Assembly: GCA_037043455.1 (NCBI GenBank)
Contig: JAWPHD010002610.1
Coordinates: 1 to 64,000 of the forward strand
Direction of reading: 5' to 3'
Length of the DNA: 64,000 bases
Source of the DNA: Cyrtodaria siliqua
Taxonomy: Eukaryota > Mollusca > Bivalvia > Adapedonta > Hiatellidae
Part shown: in pieces, positions 22,563 to 34,374 of the stretch
How the letters are laid out: every line of letters begins with the position of its first letter
Numbering within the stretch: the stretch's first letter is position 1
The notes under the pieces: model-generated
Database searches by the model: none
The model's input: only the letters and a program-made list of their open reading frames with translations
Told to the model about the DNA's origin: nothing
Program-made: the position numbers and the translations under genes

Positions 22563-22814
22563 GATTCAAAAGCAGGTGGGATCGTGCAGGACAAAACTCC
22601 ACATGAAAATGGAACGGTCATGCCAGGAAATGGCCATTTGAACAAAGTTTTTGTAAATGACACGGAAAATGGAAACCATACAGAGTCAAAATTTAAGAAA
22701 ACAAACGAAAATAGTGTTATGCAATTTGATGACACGGCTAAACAATTTAAGTTACAGAACAATGCTGGTGTAGATGGTCAGTTTTCATGGACAGAAGCTA
22801 AAGAAAAAATGTAG
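22563..22814 (+). other. In-frame open extension after the Patched-like stop codon
   Basis: Directly after TAA the same frame stays open for 83 codons to TAG at 22812. The translated stretch (starting DSKAGGIVQDKTPHENG) is rich in D, E, N, K and T with no hydrophobic run, as expected for a cytoplasmic tail. It could be a former C-terminal tail cut off by a recent stop, a readthrough extension, or a base-call error at 22560-22562. Readthrough would give 935 residues. Confidence 0.5.
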
Positions 22815-23159
22815 ATGGTTGTGCCTTCAATAGACGTACAGGCTGTTGGGGAAAAAAATGAAGCCTTCTGTTTATATAGGGAGACAGGACAATTTATTTT
22901 CACCTAAACTTATTTGTTATTAAAACTGGATAGAGTTTCTATAAGCAATTGATTTTATATAAAAATAACATATTTCTGTTGTTGGACATGCCATCTATTG
23001 TCTTACATTCATCCCTTCGACTGTCAAGTGTCCCCCAGGAATTGGATATCAATTCTGACACTGAATTTACTTATTTAGCACATTGTGTTAATTATACACC
23101 CACTTTCATGTTGCGCAACGCATTTTTGTGCAGGCACATTGCGTTGCGTAACACGTTTT
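22815..23159. other. 3' flank of the Patched-like gene
   Basis: Probable 3' untranslated region and flank. No canonical AATAAA was seen close to the stop; ATTAAA occurs at about 22919. Near 23112-23152 an inverted word pair (TTGCGCAACGCA and TGCGTTGCGTAAC) sits just before the next mobile element. Confidence 0.4.
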
Positions 23160-24287
23160 TAGCTCTACTGGCCGAAGGCCAGCAGAGCTTATGGGATGCT
23201 GAGTTGTCCGTCGTCCGTCCATCCGTCGTCCGTCCGTCCGTCGTTAACTTTTGTCTTGTTAAGACGATAGGGCCTTCATTTTTCATCCGATCTTTACCAA
23301 ACTTTAACAGGTTGTTAATATCAATAAAAGCTCGGATTAGTTCGAAAACCAGCCCGATCGGACAAGTAACAACGGAGTTATGGCCCTTGATTTAGTTAAA
23401 AATGCTGTATTGCTATATTTTGCCTCGTTAAGACGATAGAGCCTTCGTTTTTCATCCTATCTTTACCAAGCTTTACCACATTGTTAATATCAAAGAAAGC
23501 TCAGACAAGTTCGAAAACCAGCCATATCGGACTAGTAACAGCGGAGTAAGGGCCCTTGATTTAGTTAAAAATGCTATATCTTGTCTCGTTAATACGATAG
23601 GGGCTTCATTGTTCATTCGATCTTCACCAAACTATATCAGATTGTTAATGTCGTTGAAAGCTCGAACAAGTTTGAAAACCATTCATATCGGACCAGTAAC
23701 AAAGGAGTTATGGCCCTTGATTTAGTTCAGAATGCTATATTTTGTCTTGTTAAGATGGTAGGGCCTTCATTTTTCATCCGATCTTTTCCAAGCTTTATCA
23801 GATTGTTAATGTCAATGAAAGCTCGGTCAGGTTCGAAAACTAGCCAGGTCGGACCAGTAACAGCGAAGTTATGGCCCTTGATTTTGTTAAAAAATGCTAT
23901 AATTTGCCTCGTCATACGATAGGGCCTTCATTTTGCATCTGATCTTTGCCAAACTTTACCAGATTTTATGACTTTCTTTTTTATATTATGATTTTTTTTT
24001 TGATTTTTTTTTTTGATTTTTTTTTATTTTTTTATTATTTTTGATTTTTTTTATAGATTTTTTTTTTTCATAATTTTTATTTTTTTATTTTTTGTTTGAT
24101 TTTTATTGTCTCTCCTGGCCAAGTTCGAAAACCAGCCAGATCGGATCAGTAATGGCGGAGTTATAGCTCTTGATTTAGTTAAAAATGCTATATATGCCTC
24201 TTTAAGATGATAGTTACTCGCTTCATTGATGTTATAAAAGCCATATTAGCCAGTAGAGCGTCCACAGGCCCTCTTGGGCCTCTTGTT
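23160..24287 (+). mobile_element. HINE/pearl-like element with about 160-bp tandem core
   Basis: Left end AGCTCTACTGGCC with an adjacent small hairpin (GGCCGAAGGCC), mirrored near the right end by GCCAGTAGAGC (24249-24259). The right end carries the hairpin AGGCCC-TCTT-GGGCCT (24266-24281) followed by CTTG. The core is about five units of roughly 160 bp (CGATAGGGCCTTCATTTTTC, ACCAAACTTTA, AAGCTCGGA, GGAGTTATGGCCCTTGATTT), interrupted by a T-rich tract at 23970-24105. Starts with a CCGTCGTCCGTCC tract as is usual in these bivalve elements. Confidence 0.82.
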
Positions 24288-24475
24288 ATTACTTGCATTT
24301 CTCAAACAGTTTTGAATGGGTTCTTCCCAAACTTCATAATACTCCTAACAACTGATGACGTTATATTCCTCTACATCACCCATTGTTGATTGCCTAATTT
24401 ATTACAGAATTATGACACTTTGCAGACCTAGAATCCAAAAAGCTGGTGTATTCATCACCTTCAGTGATAGTTCTA
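24288..24475 (+). repeat. Dispersed repeat shared with 13551-13705
   Basis: Same words in the same order as the tract after the intron 3 cluster (TTACTTGCATTTCTCAAACA, TACATCACCCATTG, TTACAGAATTATG, CTTCAGTGATAGTTCTAG). It directly follows the 3' hairpin end of the preceding element. Confidence 0.65.
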
Positions 24476-24775
24476 GTTTTATTATCTTTAATGTGCATCT
24501 TCTGAGTGTTAGATGTCATTGTCTTCACAAACATTGTTATTTTAAAATGACAGTCGTGAGGATTCATTATGCTTTAGTCCGTGATCTGTACGAGCCTTTT
24601 CTTTACCATCTCATTCGCAACATCTCGTATACTACTTCGCAGCATTACTCAAATGCATATCAAAGGTCACCATATTAGTTACATCATACTATCCTGACGC
24701 GTGACAAATTCCCTTCAAAATCACTGTAATTTAAGCACCCCACCACCACGCTAATTTTGCAAAAGGTGTAAAGTG

Positions 24776-25116
24776 AATATATCTTAATGGCAAAACTACA
24801 CTACACAAGTACTTATCCAAACCCTAGCCAGGTGTTCAGGTGATAAAATAATGAACATGTGCCGATTAAAAGTATTTTTTTAATTCGGGCTACATAAAAT
24901 ACCCGAGACTGAAAATGCGAAAAATGAGTTGGTAGCTCTTAATTCGACGCTCCAGTTTTGGGGTTGGTCTGGCAAGTTAAAGCTGTTTATACGGTGTCTA
25001 TATAGTTTGGATTCTCAAAATATATAAGTTAAATATTTACCTTATTGTCAGTAGGTTAAGAAACGGTGGACAGATGTTGTAAAATGTGGCTGTTGTTGGC
25101 AGGATAGCTACTTTAA
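24776..25116 (-). mobile_element. MITE, family with TTAAAGTAGCTATCC ends (copy 2, reverse)
   Basis: Reverse-complement copy of the family at 3690-4067 and 58034-58299: its right end reads GCTGTTGTTGGCAGGATAGC followed by TACTTTAA, with CGACGCTCCAGTTTTGG in the middle. The left end is approximate. Confidence 0.65.
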
Positions 25117-26932
25117 AATAGATAATATCTGTGCAAAAAAATAATATATGGAGTATATTCATGAATCTTGCCAGTACTTATTTTGTACACTATGTACATG
25201 TATACTACTATGTTTTAAATAAATTATATTTGGGCAAAAAAAAGTATATTCACGCAAGACAAAAATTGTATATAATTAATTATATGTGCATTCTGTGCTG
25301 CATTTGTTTGTTCTAAAATACATATGTCTCAAAGTATTGTTGAATGTTAAGTTATATATGAATATGACAATTTCGCCGTTTTGAATAACGACTTTGCATT
25401 TTTTGTAAGTATTCAGCCATCATAATTTTATATTTGCTAGTCGTAATCAAAATGCAACTTTTAAAAGAAAGTTTCAGTTCGTCAGTTGCTTGGTTTTTGG
25501 GAAAACCCAAACATTTTAAGGGAAAACCTAAACATTTTAAAACATTTTAAGGGAATACTCAAACATTTTAAGGGAAAACCCAAACATGATATTTCTTAAC
25601 TTCAAACAGCTTTTTATACAATTTCTTATGAATTAGTATAATCACATTTGCTATTCCTTATGAATCGTTTGAATATATTCTCATCAAAATCAATGGATTT
25701 CTGAGAGAGGAGTGCGAATGAAAAGTTGAGGTGACACGTACGTGATATTTTTTTTCTTTTTCATTGGTTTAGCTAGGAAGTTTCCAGTCTGTTATTAGGT
25801 CTGGGATTTAAATGTATAACTCTTAAAACTGTATTTCTTTGAAGGTATATACTAGTATATGCAAGCGGTTTTAAAGGAACACACGGCAATCTTGAAGTAT
25901 TAATCGAGCATTGAAATTAGCATCTCGATTTATTTTTAGCTCTACTGGCCGAAGGAAAAGAGGGGAAATGTCAAAATAAATTCCATGAAGGGAAAAATCT
26001 GGGAATTTGAAACAAAACTGCTAAAAGCAAAGAAAAATCAGAGAATTTTATTTCTGCATTAACTTCCAAAAAAAAAAAAAATTAATGTTGAACATTCAGG
26101 TAGAAAAAAAATTGGAAAAAATAACCATTTTCTTTGAAAATGATTTCCATATTAATACATCAGTTATAAACAATTGAGATGGTATTCATTTTCTTAAATG
26201 GTTTGAATATGAAATAATAAAATATTTTATTATATTTGGTGGTGAACATATGGCTATAAGGGAAGGATGGAGGCCATACATTTTTTTTTATCTTAATCAG
26301 GTAAACTCGGGTAAACCCAATGCTGGGTCAGGGAAAAATCAGGGAATTTTATTTTGAGATTCCTGTGGCCACCCTGTAGTTGTGTTCTAAATACAGTTTA
26401 GTTGACTCGCATACTTCGTTAATATTTACCGCAAATAGTTTGTATTTATTTTCAATATCATTAAATATACATAAAAGGATGTTTCTATTTTCCTTCTTTC
26501 TCTGCCAGTGAAACGGGACATGTTATGGTATGACGTTCGTCCTCCATCTGTTGGTAATAAGAGGATGCTGCATATTGATTTTTAAAGTCTACTTTAAAGA
26601 TCAAGGTCATCATGATATTTTTGGTCAGTAGGTCAAAGTCAAGGTTACCATGACCTCATATGGACATACACATTCTGCAATGTAACTCCGAAAGTATAAC
26701 TCACTCCTTGCCCTTGGTGTGAGGAGGAAAGCTATTAACCGGTCAGTAAGACAAGGTCAAACATCAAGGTCAAACATCAAGGTCACAAGGCACAGTATTC
26801 ATCTTCATATCCATTATTTTTATGTTTGCTCATTTCCACAAATTATTTACCTAAGCTGTTAAAAGTATATAAATCACCATTGATTCTTTCTTTCTTTCTT
26901 AATGGCCAGTAAGGCTTATTTCATGGTCTTTT
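25117..26932. other. Intergenic, repeat fragments only
   Basis: AT-rich. A short tandem tract at 25498-25590 repeats AACATTTTAAGGGAAAACC-like units. At 25936-25956 a truncated start of a HINE-like element (TTAGCTCTACTGGCCGAAGG) is seen without its core or 3' end. No exon found. Confidence 0.45.
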
Positions 26933-27150
26933 GTCCATGGCCAGGATGGTAAAGACGTTGCGTTCGAAATATTTTCACCGCTGCGGGTTCAAATCCCACT
27001 GGAAGCTCAACTTGTGAGAACGTGTCAATTCTTACGGATGGTAGGAGGTATACAGTCCCGGTTCTACAAAGTGGAAGATCTGCCTCCACCACTAAAAATC
27101 GACTGTCATATATAGCCTAAATGATGTAACACACCGTTCAACCAACAAAC
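26933..27150 (+). mobile_element. tRNA-derived SINE, family 1
   Basis: tRNA-like head CCATGGCCAGGATGGTAAAG with B box GGGTTCAAATCCCACTG, then the family body (CTTGTGAGAACGTGTCAATT, CTTACGGATGGTAGGAGGTA, CTGCCTCCACCACTAAAAAT) and a tail ending in CAACCAACAAACC. Confidence 0.8.
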
Positions 27151-27234
27151 CAAACGTTGTCTTCTGTCAGTTAATGGTCTGAATGATACCCCACCTTCAT
27201 TTTGCATTTGTTATTTACCAAACTTGGTCAGAAT

Positions 27235-28975
27235 CTTAATTATTATGCTCCCCTTCGAAGAAGGAGGAGGCAATTGTCAGTCGTGTCTGTCGGTTGGTCC
27301 AGAAATCTTGTCTTAGCGATTACTCAAGAACAGCTATACTACAAACTCGAAACTGGACAGGAATGTTTGTGTCATGATCTAATTTAAGCACCTCCCATTT
27401 TGGGTAGATTCGCATAAAAAATGTGGTTGCTATGGTAACAAAACTTGTAAAAAAATAACTAAAAATTGCTTTTCTTCGCGATAACTCAAGAACAACTGGC
27501 ACTACAAACTCCAAACTTGGCAGGATTGTTTGTGTCATGGTCTAGTTGTGGGTAGAATCGCATAAGAAATGTGGTTGCTATGGTAACAAAACTTGTAAAA
27601 AATTACTAAAAATTGCTTGTCTTTGGGATAACTCAAGGTCTAATTACACTAAATCAACAGGATGTAAGGATGTGCTCGCCTGGTGCAGTCGAAAGTAGTT
27701 CTGTATAAAAGAGTGCTAATCTTTTTTTCTTTAAGAACTTTTTTTAGTGCAGTTTCCTGTTTTTTTTTGGCTGTAACTGTATTCTGGACATGTTGTTGAT
27801 ATTTGAAAATGCAGCTCATCATGTTTTTGACAGATTTTGATATAAATTTGAGAAGTGAAAGTAGACAGGGTATGAAATTGCAAGGGGTAAAATTAGTGTT
27901 GACCTTTGACCCGGTGTTAGTATACAACTGAAGAAATGTTTCTTAGAAGGTATTAAACCCCCTATTTCCTTGTTGATGTTTAATAGCAGACATGTTTATT
28001 TGCATGATAAAGTAAGTTTCCCAGAATTCTAACGAGGTTTGAGTTTTTAATAGGTTGTCAACATTCTAACTTTACTATGGAAGGGCAATGGAGACTCATT
28101 TACGCTATTATAACCTCAAGAACAACTACGGGCTGGCGTGGCGCAGTCGGTAGCGCTGCGGATTTGTAACCGGAGGCCCCGGGTTCAATCCTCCGTGGTG
28201 CCACTGAGTTCCGTCGGTGTGTTCTTGGGCAAGACACTTTACCTTAGCCTCGTCCGTCGGATGGGGACGTAAACCGGGCGGTCCCGTGTATCTGTCTATC
28301 TTCCGAGCACGTTAAAGAACCGTAGGAATCTATTCGATAATAAGAGTAGGGCAGGTTCCCGGATTCCTATGTATCCTTCCCCTCTCTCTGGGGCGGCTCT
28401 AAATAACCTATACTGTGTTGATGAGCCGTTAAACAACATTCAATTCAATTCAATTCAAGAACAACTACAAACTTCAAACTTGGCTGGAATGTTTGTGCCA
28501 CGTCTAGTTGTGCACCTCCCCTTTTGGGTAAATTTGCATAAGAAATGTGGTTGCTATGGTAACAAAACTTCTAACAAAATACAATAAATTGCTTGTCTTC
28601 GCGATAACTCAGCTACCACTACAAACTTCAAACTTGACAGGAATGTTTGTGTCATGGTCTAGTTGTGCACCTTCTCTTTTGGGTAGATTCGCATAAGAAA
28701 TGTGGTTACTATGGTAACAAAACTTGTAAACAATTACTAAAAATTTAATGTAATAACTCGAGAACAACTGGCACTACAAACTTAAAACTTGGCAGGAATG
28801 TTTGTGTCATGGTCTAGTTGTGCACCTCCACTTTTGGGTATATTCTCATAAGAAATGTTGTTGCTATGGTAACAAAACGTGTAAAGCATTACTAAATATT
28901 GATTGTCTTCTCGATAACTCAATAACAGCTGGCACTTCAAACTTAAAGGAGTTCATATAAAACATGTCTTCAAAT
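27235..28975 (+). mobile_element. HINE-like tandem-repeat element (about 140-bp core)
   Basis: Starts CTCCCCTTCGAAGAAGGAGG and contains repeated units with CGATAACTCAAGAACAACT, ACTTGGCAGGAATGTTTGTG, TGTCATGGTCTAGTTGTGCA and GTGGTTGCTATGGTAACAAA at 27310-27620 and 28455-28950. The array is interrupted by unrelated sequence (27655-28115) and by a SINE. No clean 3' hairpin end was found, so the element may be truncated. Confidence 0.6.
28130..28454 (+). mobile_element. tRNA-derived SINE, family 2, with perfect target duplication
   Basis: A head with box A TGGCGCAGTCGGTAGCGC and box B GGGTTCAATCC, a body containing TTCTTGGGCAAGACACTTTA and CCGAGCACGTTAAAGAACC, and a tail of ATTCA repeats. The 14 bases TCAAGAACAACTAC lie immediately before (28116-28129) and after (28455-28468), and they are part of the host tandem repeat. 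This is a full-length, recent-looking insertion. Confidence 0.92.
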
Positions 28976-29026
28976 ATTACTTTTCATTACCAATGAAACA
29001 ACATCGATTTGTATGGGTTTTTTCTT

Positions 29027-32010
29027 TTTAGCTCGTCTGATCAAAGATCAGCAGAGCTTATGCCGTGGTGCGGCGTCCGTCGTCCATCCGGCTGTAAACA
29101 TTTGTCTGTGTCGTCTTCTCCTCTGAAACTACTGTTCGGATTTTCATGAAACTTCACGGGAATGTTGCTCTTGATGTCTAGTTGATCCTAGCAAAAATTC
29201 AGTCAACCGGAAATTCAAGATGGCCACCAGGGCTAAAAATAGATTTTAAAAATGCTATTTTGTGGCGACTACTTCTCAAAAACCGTAAGTGATATTGATT
29301 TGGAACCTTTACCGAAATGACTGGCACGACATGTAGTTGATCCTAACCTAAGTCCATTTTGATTGGATGTCAAACATGGCCGCCAGTGGCCATCTTTGTT
29401 TACGTAGAGTTATATAGGAAAAACTTGGAATCTTTACCGAAATGACTGGCACGACATGTAGTTGATCCTAACCAAAGTCCATTTTGATTGGATGTCAAAC
29501 ATGGCCGCCAGTGGCCATCTTTGTTTACGTAGAGTTATATAGGAAAAACTTGTGGCGGCTACTCCTCTGAAACTACTTGAAGCATTTTGATGAAACTTCA
29601 CAGGAATATTGCTCTTGATGCCTAGTTAATCCTAGCAAAATCGGCCGGAAATTCAAGATGGCCACCATGGCTAAAAATAGATTTTAAAAATTCGATTTTG
29701 TGACGACTACTTCTCAAAAACCGTAGGTCATGACAGATATTGATTTGGAACCTTTACCAAAATGACTGGCACGACATGTAGTTGATCCTAACCAAAGTTC
29801 ATTTTGATTGAATGTCAAACATGTCCACCAGCAGCCAGCATTGTTTACATAGACGGGACACTCCTCAGTTTCGTACGAATGTCCATGGTGTAAATCAGAG
29901 CATCTTTTAGGTCCATGGATGGTATTTATAATAATTATGAAGCTCATGTTTGATGTTTTTTTCAGTTTTGAGTACTAAGTTTATTTTGGAGTATTGGAAT
30001 ATGCATTATTCGTTTTTTTTGGAGGCTATCAATAGAAAAATCCGAAACTATCAAAAACTTCCAAAAAGGAGGTAAAATTGCTGATTTTGACTCACTGGGT
30101 GATCAGCATAGAATAACTTTTTAAAAAGCTAGAGAAGGTATGTAAAAGTTAGCATTTCCTGATATGCAAGAGCATGATGAGTGCAGAAATGATCCTGACT
30201 GCTTAGGAAAATTCTTTTTTTTTATTTATTGACATTTGAAATATTGCTAAAATTGCTTTTTTAGCATGTTTTGAGGGATGGGTCTACAGTTGTACAGAAA
30301 ATGCTTTTTGATACTTTTATTTGGTATGGAAACATGGGTAATTTTATTGTCTTCTAAGAAATGTATGATACAATGATGATGTGATTTATTTTTGCTCAAG
30401 GATTCAGGCTAAGGACTTGTCATGGGTTTGATTATTGAGAAATGTACATTAAACTGTGGAGTGCCCCAACAGTTATATAGGAAAAACTTGTGGCGACTTC
30501 TACTCTGAAACTACTAGACGGATTTTCATGAAACTTCACAGGAATGTTGCTCTTGGTGTCTAGTTGACCTAGCAAAAATTCAGGTCAGCCAAAAATTTAA
30601 GATGGCTGCCACGGTTATAAATAAATTTTAAAAATGCGATGTTGTGGCGACTACTTCTCAAAAACCGTAAGCGATATTGATTTGGAACCTTTATCAAAAT
30701 GACTGACTGTAGTTGATCCTAACCAAAGTTCATTTTGATTGGATGTCAAGCATGGCCGCCAGTGGCTATCTTTATTTACATAGATTATATAGAAAAAACT
30801 TGTGGCGACTACTCCTCTGAAATTACTGCATTGAATTTCATGGAACTTGACAGGAATGTCTTGTTTATTCTAGCAAAATTTTAGATCGGTAGGAAATTCA
30901 AGATGGCCGCCATTGGTAAAAATAGATTTTAAAAATGCGACTTTGTGGCGACTACTTCTCAATAAGCGTAAGTGATATTGAATTAAAACCTTTACCAAAA
31001 TGACTGGTGCTACATGCACTTGGTCTTAACCAAGATTCATTTTGATTCGATGTCAAACATGGCCGCCAGCTGCCATCTTTGTTTACATAGTTATATAGGA
31101 AAATCTTGTGGCGACCTCTGAAACTACTCGACAGATTTTCATGAAACTTCACAGGAAGGTTGCTCTTGATCTCTAGTTGATCCTAGCAAAATTTGAGGTC
31201 GGCCGGAAATTCAATATGGCCGTCACGGCTAAAAATAGATTTTAAAAATGCGATTTTGTGGTGACTACTTCTCAAAACCTGTAAGTGATATTGATTTGGA
31301 ACCTTTACCAAAATGAATGGCCAACATGTATTGGTTCTAACCAAAGTTCATTTTGATTGGATTTCAAACATGGCTGCCAGCGGCCATCTTTGTTTAGATA
31401 GAGTTATATAAGAAACACTTGTGGCAACTACTCCTCTGAAACTGCGTGATGGAATTTCATGGAACTTGACAGGAATGATGCTCTTGATGTCTAGTTGATC
31501 CTAGCAAAAATTCAGGTCAGTAGGAAATTCAAGATGGCTGCCACTGCTCAAAATAGGTTTTAAAAAGGGCGACTACTTCTCAAAAAACGTAAGTGATATT
31601 GAATTGGAACCTTTACCAAAATTACTGGTGCGACATGTACTTGATCCTAACCAAGAGTCATTTCATGTCAAACATGGCTGCCATAGAGTTATGTAGGAAA
31701 AACTTGTGGCGACTACTCCTCTGAAATTACGGATTTTCATGACACTTCACAGGAAGAGTTACATAAGAATCACGTGTGGCAACTACTTCTCTGAAACAAG
31801 GTGATGGAATTTCATGGAACTTACAGGAATGATACTCTTGATGTCTAGTTGATCCTAGCAAAAATTAAGGTCGGTAGGAAATTCAAGATGGCTGCCACTG
31901 CTAAAAATAGATTTAAAAAATGCGACATTGTGGCGACTACTTCTCAAAAACGTAAGTGATATTGAATTGGAACCTTTACCAAAATTACTGAATAAACATA
32001 ATAATCAATA
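29027..32010 (+). mobile_element. HINE/pearl-like element with about 320-bp tandem repeats, 3' end not found
   Basis: Begins TTTAGCTCGTCTGATCAAAG, ATCAGCAGAGCTTATGCCGT and a CGTCCGTCGTCC tract, like the element at 42813. Units repeat GATTTTCATGAAACTTCACA, TTGATCCTAGCAAAA, TTCAAGATGGCCGCC and CAAACATGGCCGCCAG, with a local 123-bp direct duplication at about 29300-29545. Unrelated sequence interrupts it at 29850-30470. No hairpin end was seen; the last units decay near 32000. Confidence 0.68.
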
Positions 32011-32164
32011 AACGTGAGTGTGTGAGCTTCATCAATTTAAGTTTAAACTAGCTGACCGCAAAACTGTGCACAGCTTACAGGTATCAAACTTGTATCAGGA
32101 AATGAGAAGAAAGTGCTATTTCCGTGAATGTTTACGCTGATTGACACAATATGTGTTTGCTAAT

Positions 32165-32626
32165 GGTCATATACCACTTTTGCATTTCCCATGGGCCTCC
32201 ATTATAGCCTTTTGACCTACAACACCTATTCCTATATCGGAACGGATGATAAAACCTAACTTTTTTTAAAGAACTATCTTAGAGACACTCAAAAATGACC
32301 AGCAAATTGGGGGTAAAGTGATGCTTTCAGCTTCTAATAGTTTACTGAAGGTGGCCACCCCCAAAATGGCAGTCAAGAAATTTTACTTTTTGCAAATATA
32401 TACTCTCAGTACAATTGTATCCATACAAATGACCGTTTCAATCAAAATATCCTAAATCAACATGTTTTATGATGGAAAGATAATATTTTGATGTTTCATG
32501 GGGATTTGTTATGATTTTGGTAATTTAATCCAATCAGAATCTGCCTTACAATCTGACTATATGCACTAATAAACCTATACTTTTTTCAACCAATCAGAAG
32601 GCCCATATCAATAGTGGTATATGACC
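32165..32626. mobile_element. 462-bp MITE (GGTCATATACCAC ends), copy 1
   Basis: Ends GGTCATATACCACTTTTG and ATAGTGGTATATGACC form an inverted repeat. A second copy of the same length lies at 54087-54547. Flanks TAAT and TAAA may be a degraded 4-bp target duplication. Confidence 0.85.
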
Positions 32627-34085
32627 TAAATGTCATTCTGCTTTGATGTATGTATGTATGTATGTATATATGCGTGGTTGGAGAGATGGATGGATGGAAT
32701 GCAAATTGGTTGTAGAATTTTTATACTCGGCCATCTATTGCAATGGTAGTATCAACAAAATGGAGTTCTAGTACATGTAGTATAGTAGTAATAATAACAT
32801 CTTGGTAGGAGTACTATAAATAATAGCATTAGAAACACTAGGGGGTAAAATAGCATGAGGAAAATAACTTTAATGCAGTAGAAGTTGCAACAGCTAGCTA
32901 GACCCAACAAAACTAGCAAACGCAGCAATTAATAGTCAACTATTAATAAATAGACACTTGTTGCAAGTAAAACAAATCATCTAAAGTTAACCCAAACAGT
33001 TCTTCCAAAGCATGTCCAAGCATGTACTCAAGAACTCCACTTCAAGGCTGCACTCTAAAACTCCACTCCATGCTTTACACTACGCCTAAACTCCTATGGA
33101 AAATTTCTCAACTGTGTATCGTTCCAAAATGGAATTACTGATACATTTTTACTGTTTCCATGATACTTTATAGATTCTAAGCAGAGCTATAAATAGATAC
33201 ACTGCACGAGCGAAAAGGCCGAACGCGTCGACCTGGCTGGGAACGTCTGAGTCAGAAACAAGTTTATAAAAGACGCTTCCAGCATATCGATTTTCTAGAA
33301 AGGTTCCTTGAATTCGGTCCAGGAATATCATTTGTGAAATTCACTGGTTTGGATTTATAGTTACTGAGATTTTATAAGGTAAATAATCATAATATCGCAT
33401 TGATTTGTTTAATTGTTAACGTCTTAATTTACGTTTTAACGTTTAAATGTCGCATTTTTTTATCTATTTTTAAATTATACGGATTTCTCTGTTCCCCCGA
33501 TTTTTTACTTATTCACAATTTAGTTACGTCATTAATCCCTCGTAAATAAATGCAATATACATACTCATTTCTGGGGAGGAAATGTCGTTTTGTCTTTAAT
33601 GTTATTGGATATTTCCGAAGAAATATAAGTTGCACGTTCCATTTCATGCATTGCATTGTCTTAAATTTGTCTAAATAAATATAGTTCCCCACGCCCAGGC
33701 ACAACAGAAGCCCGGTCCATTTTACTATACTGTTACATACATTATTTGAAAATATATTATTAACAATAATACTTTCATAAATTTGAAATGATGGAATAAC
33801 ATTGACGTAAGTATTAAACTACACAATACTATGAAACACGGTTTAAATACACACTAATACGGTTTAGACATCATGGTTTTCAGTTCATAGTTTGACGTAT
33901 TCTTATAGTGTCATGGTTATCAGCTTAATGATTGATGGTTCTTCCAGGAAGTAAAACATAATGTTTTACTCATCTTATTACGAGTCATAAGATAATGACA
34001 TTCAAGCCTGTTAGCATGTTTGTTTAACGTTGGAGACATAAGTATTATGCCATGTTCACTAACTGAAACAATCATTAGTATGTAT
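32627..34085. other. Intergenic, with a candidate promoter inside
   Basis: A (TGTA)n tract at about 32645-32670 and a GATGGATGG tract follow the MITE. The rest is unique-looking AT-rich sequence without a recognisable exon. Confidence 0.4.
33180..33380 (+). promoter_or_regulatory. Candidate core promoter with TATA box and first-exon donor
   Basis: A GC-richer patch contains CTATAAATAG (33188-33197) and TTTATAAAAGACG (about 33263). It is followed by TTCTAGAAAGGTTCC, which resembles a heat-shock-type arrangement, and about 110 bp later by TTATAAGGTAAATA, a good splice donor. A non-coding first exon here could belong to the SLC23-like exons at 40271, on the same strand. This is inference from motifs only. 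Confidence 0.22.
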
Positions 34086-34183
34086 AGTTATTATTTATTA
34101 TTATTTATTATTATTATTATCTTATTATTATTTTAATTATTATTATAATTATTATTATAATTATTATCATCATCATCATCACT

Positions 34184-34221
<38 letters not shown>

Positions 34222-34230
34222 TATTATTAT
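34086..34230. repeat. (ATT)n/(ATC)n microsatellite
   Basis: A run of TTA/TTAT units passes into CATCAT units and back. It generates a poly-aspartate open frame on the minus strand that is not a gene. Confidence 0.95.
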
Positions 34231-34374
34231 AGCAACTATAAATCATGTAACATCTATCATACTTTTTTGGGGGTATATAGTCGTTTCCTGACATATTCAT
34301 GTTTAAATTATATTTGATGAATTGTCGCCATTGAAATGTAAATGTATTGTGTAACATTGATGTTCATATGTATT

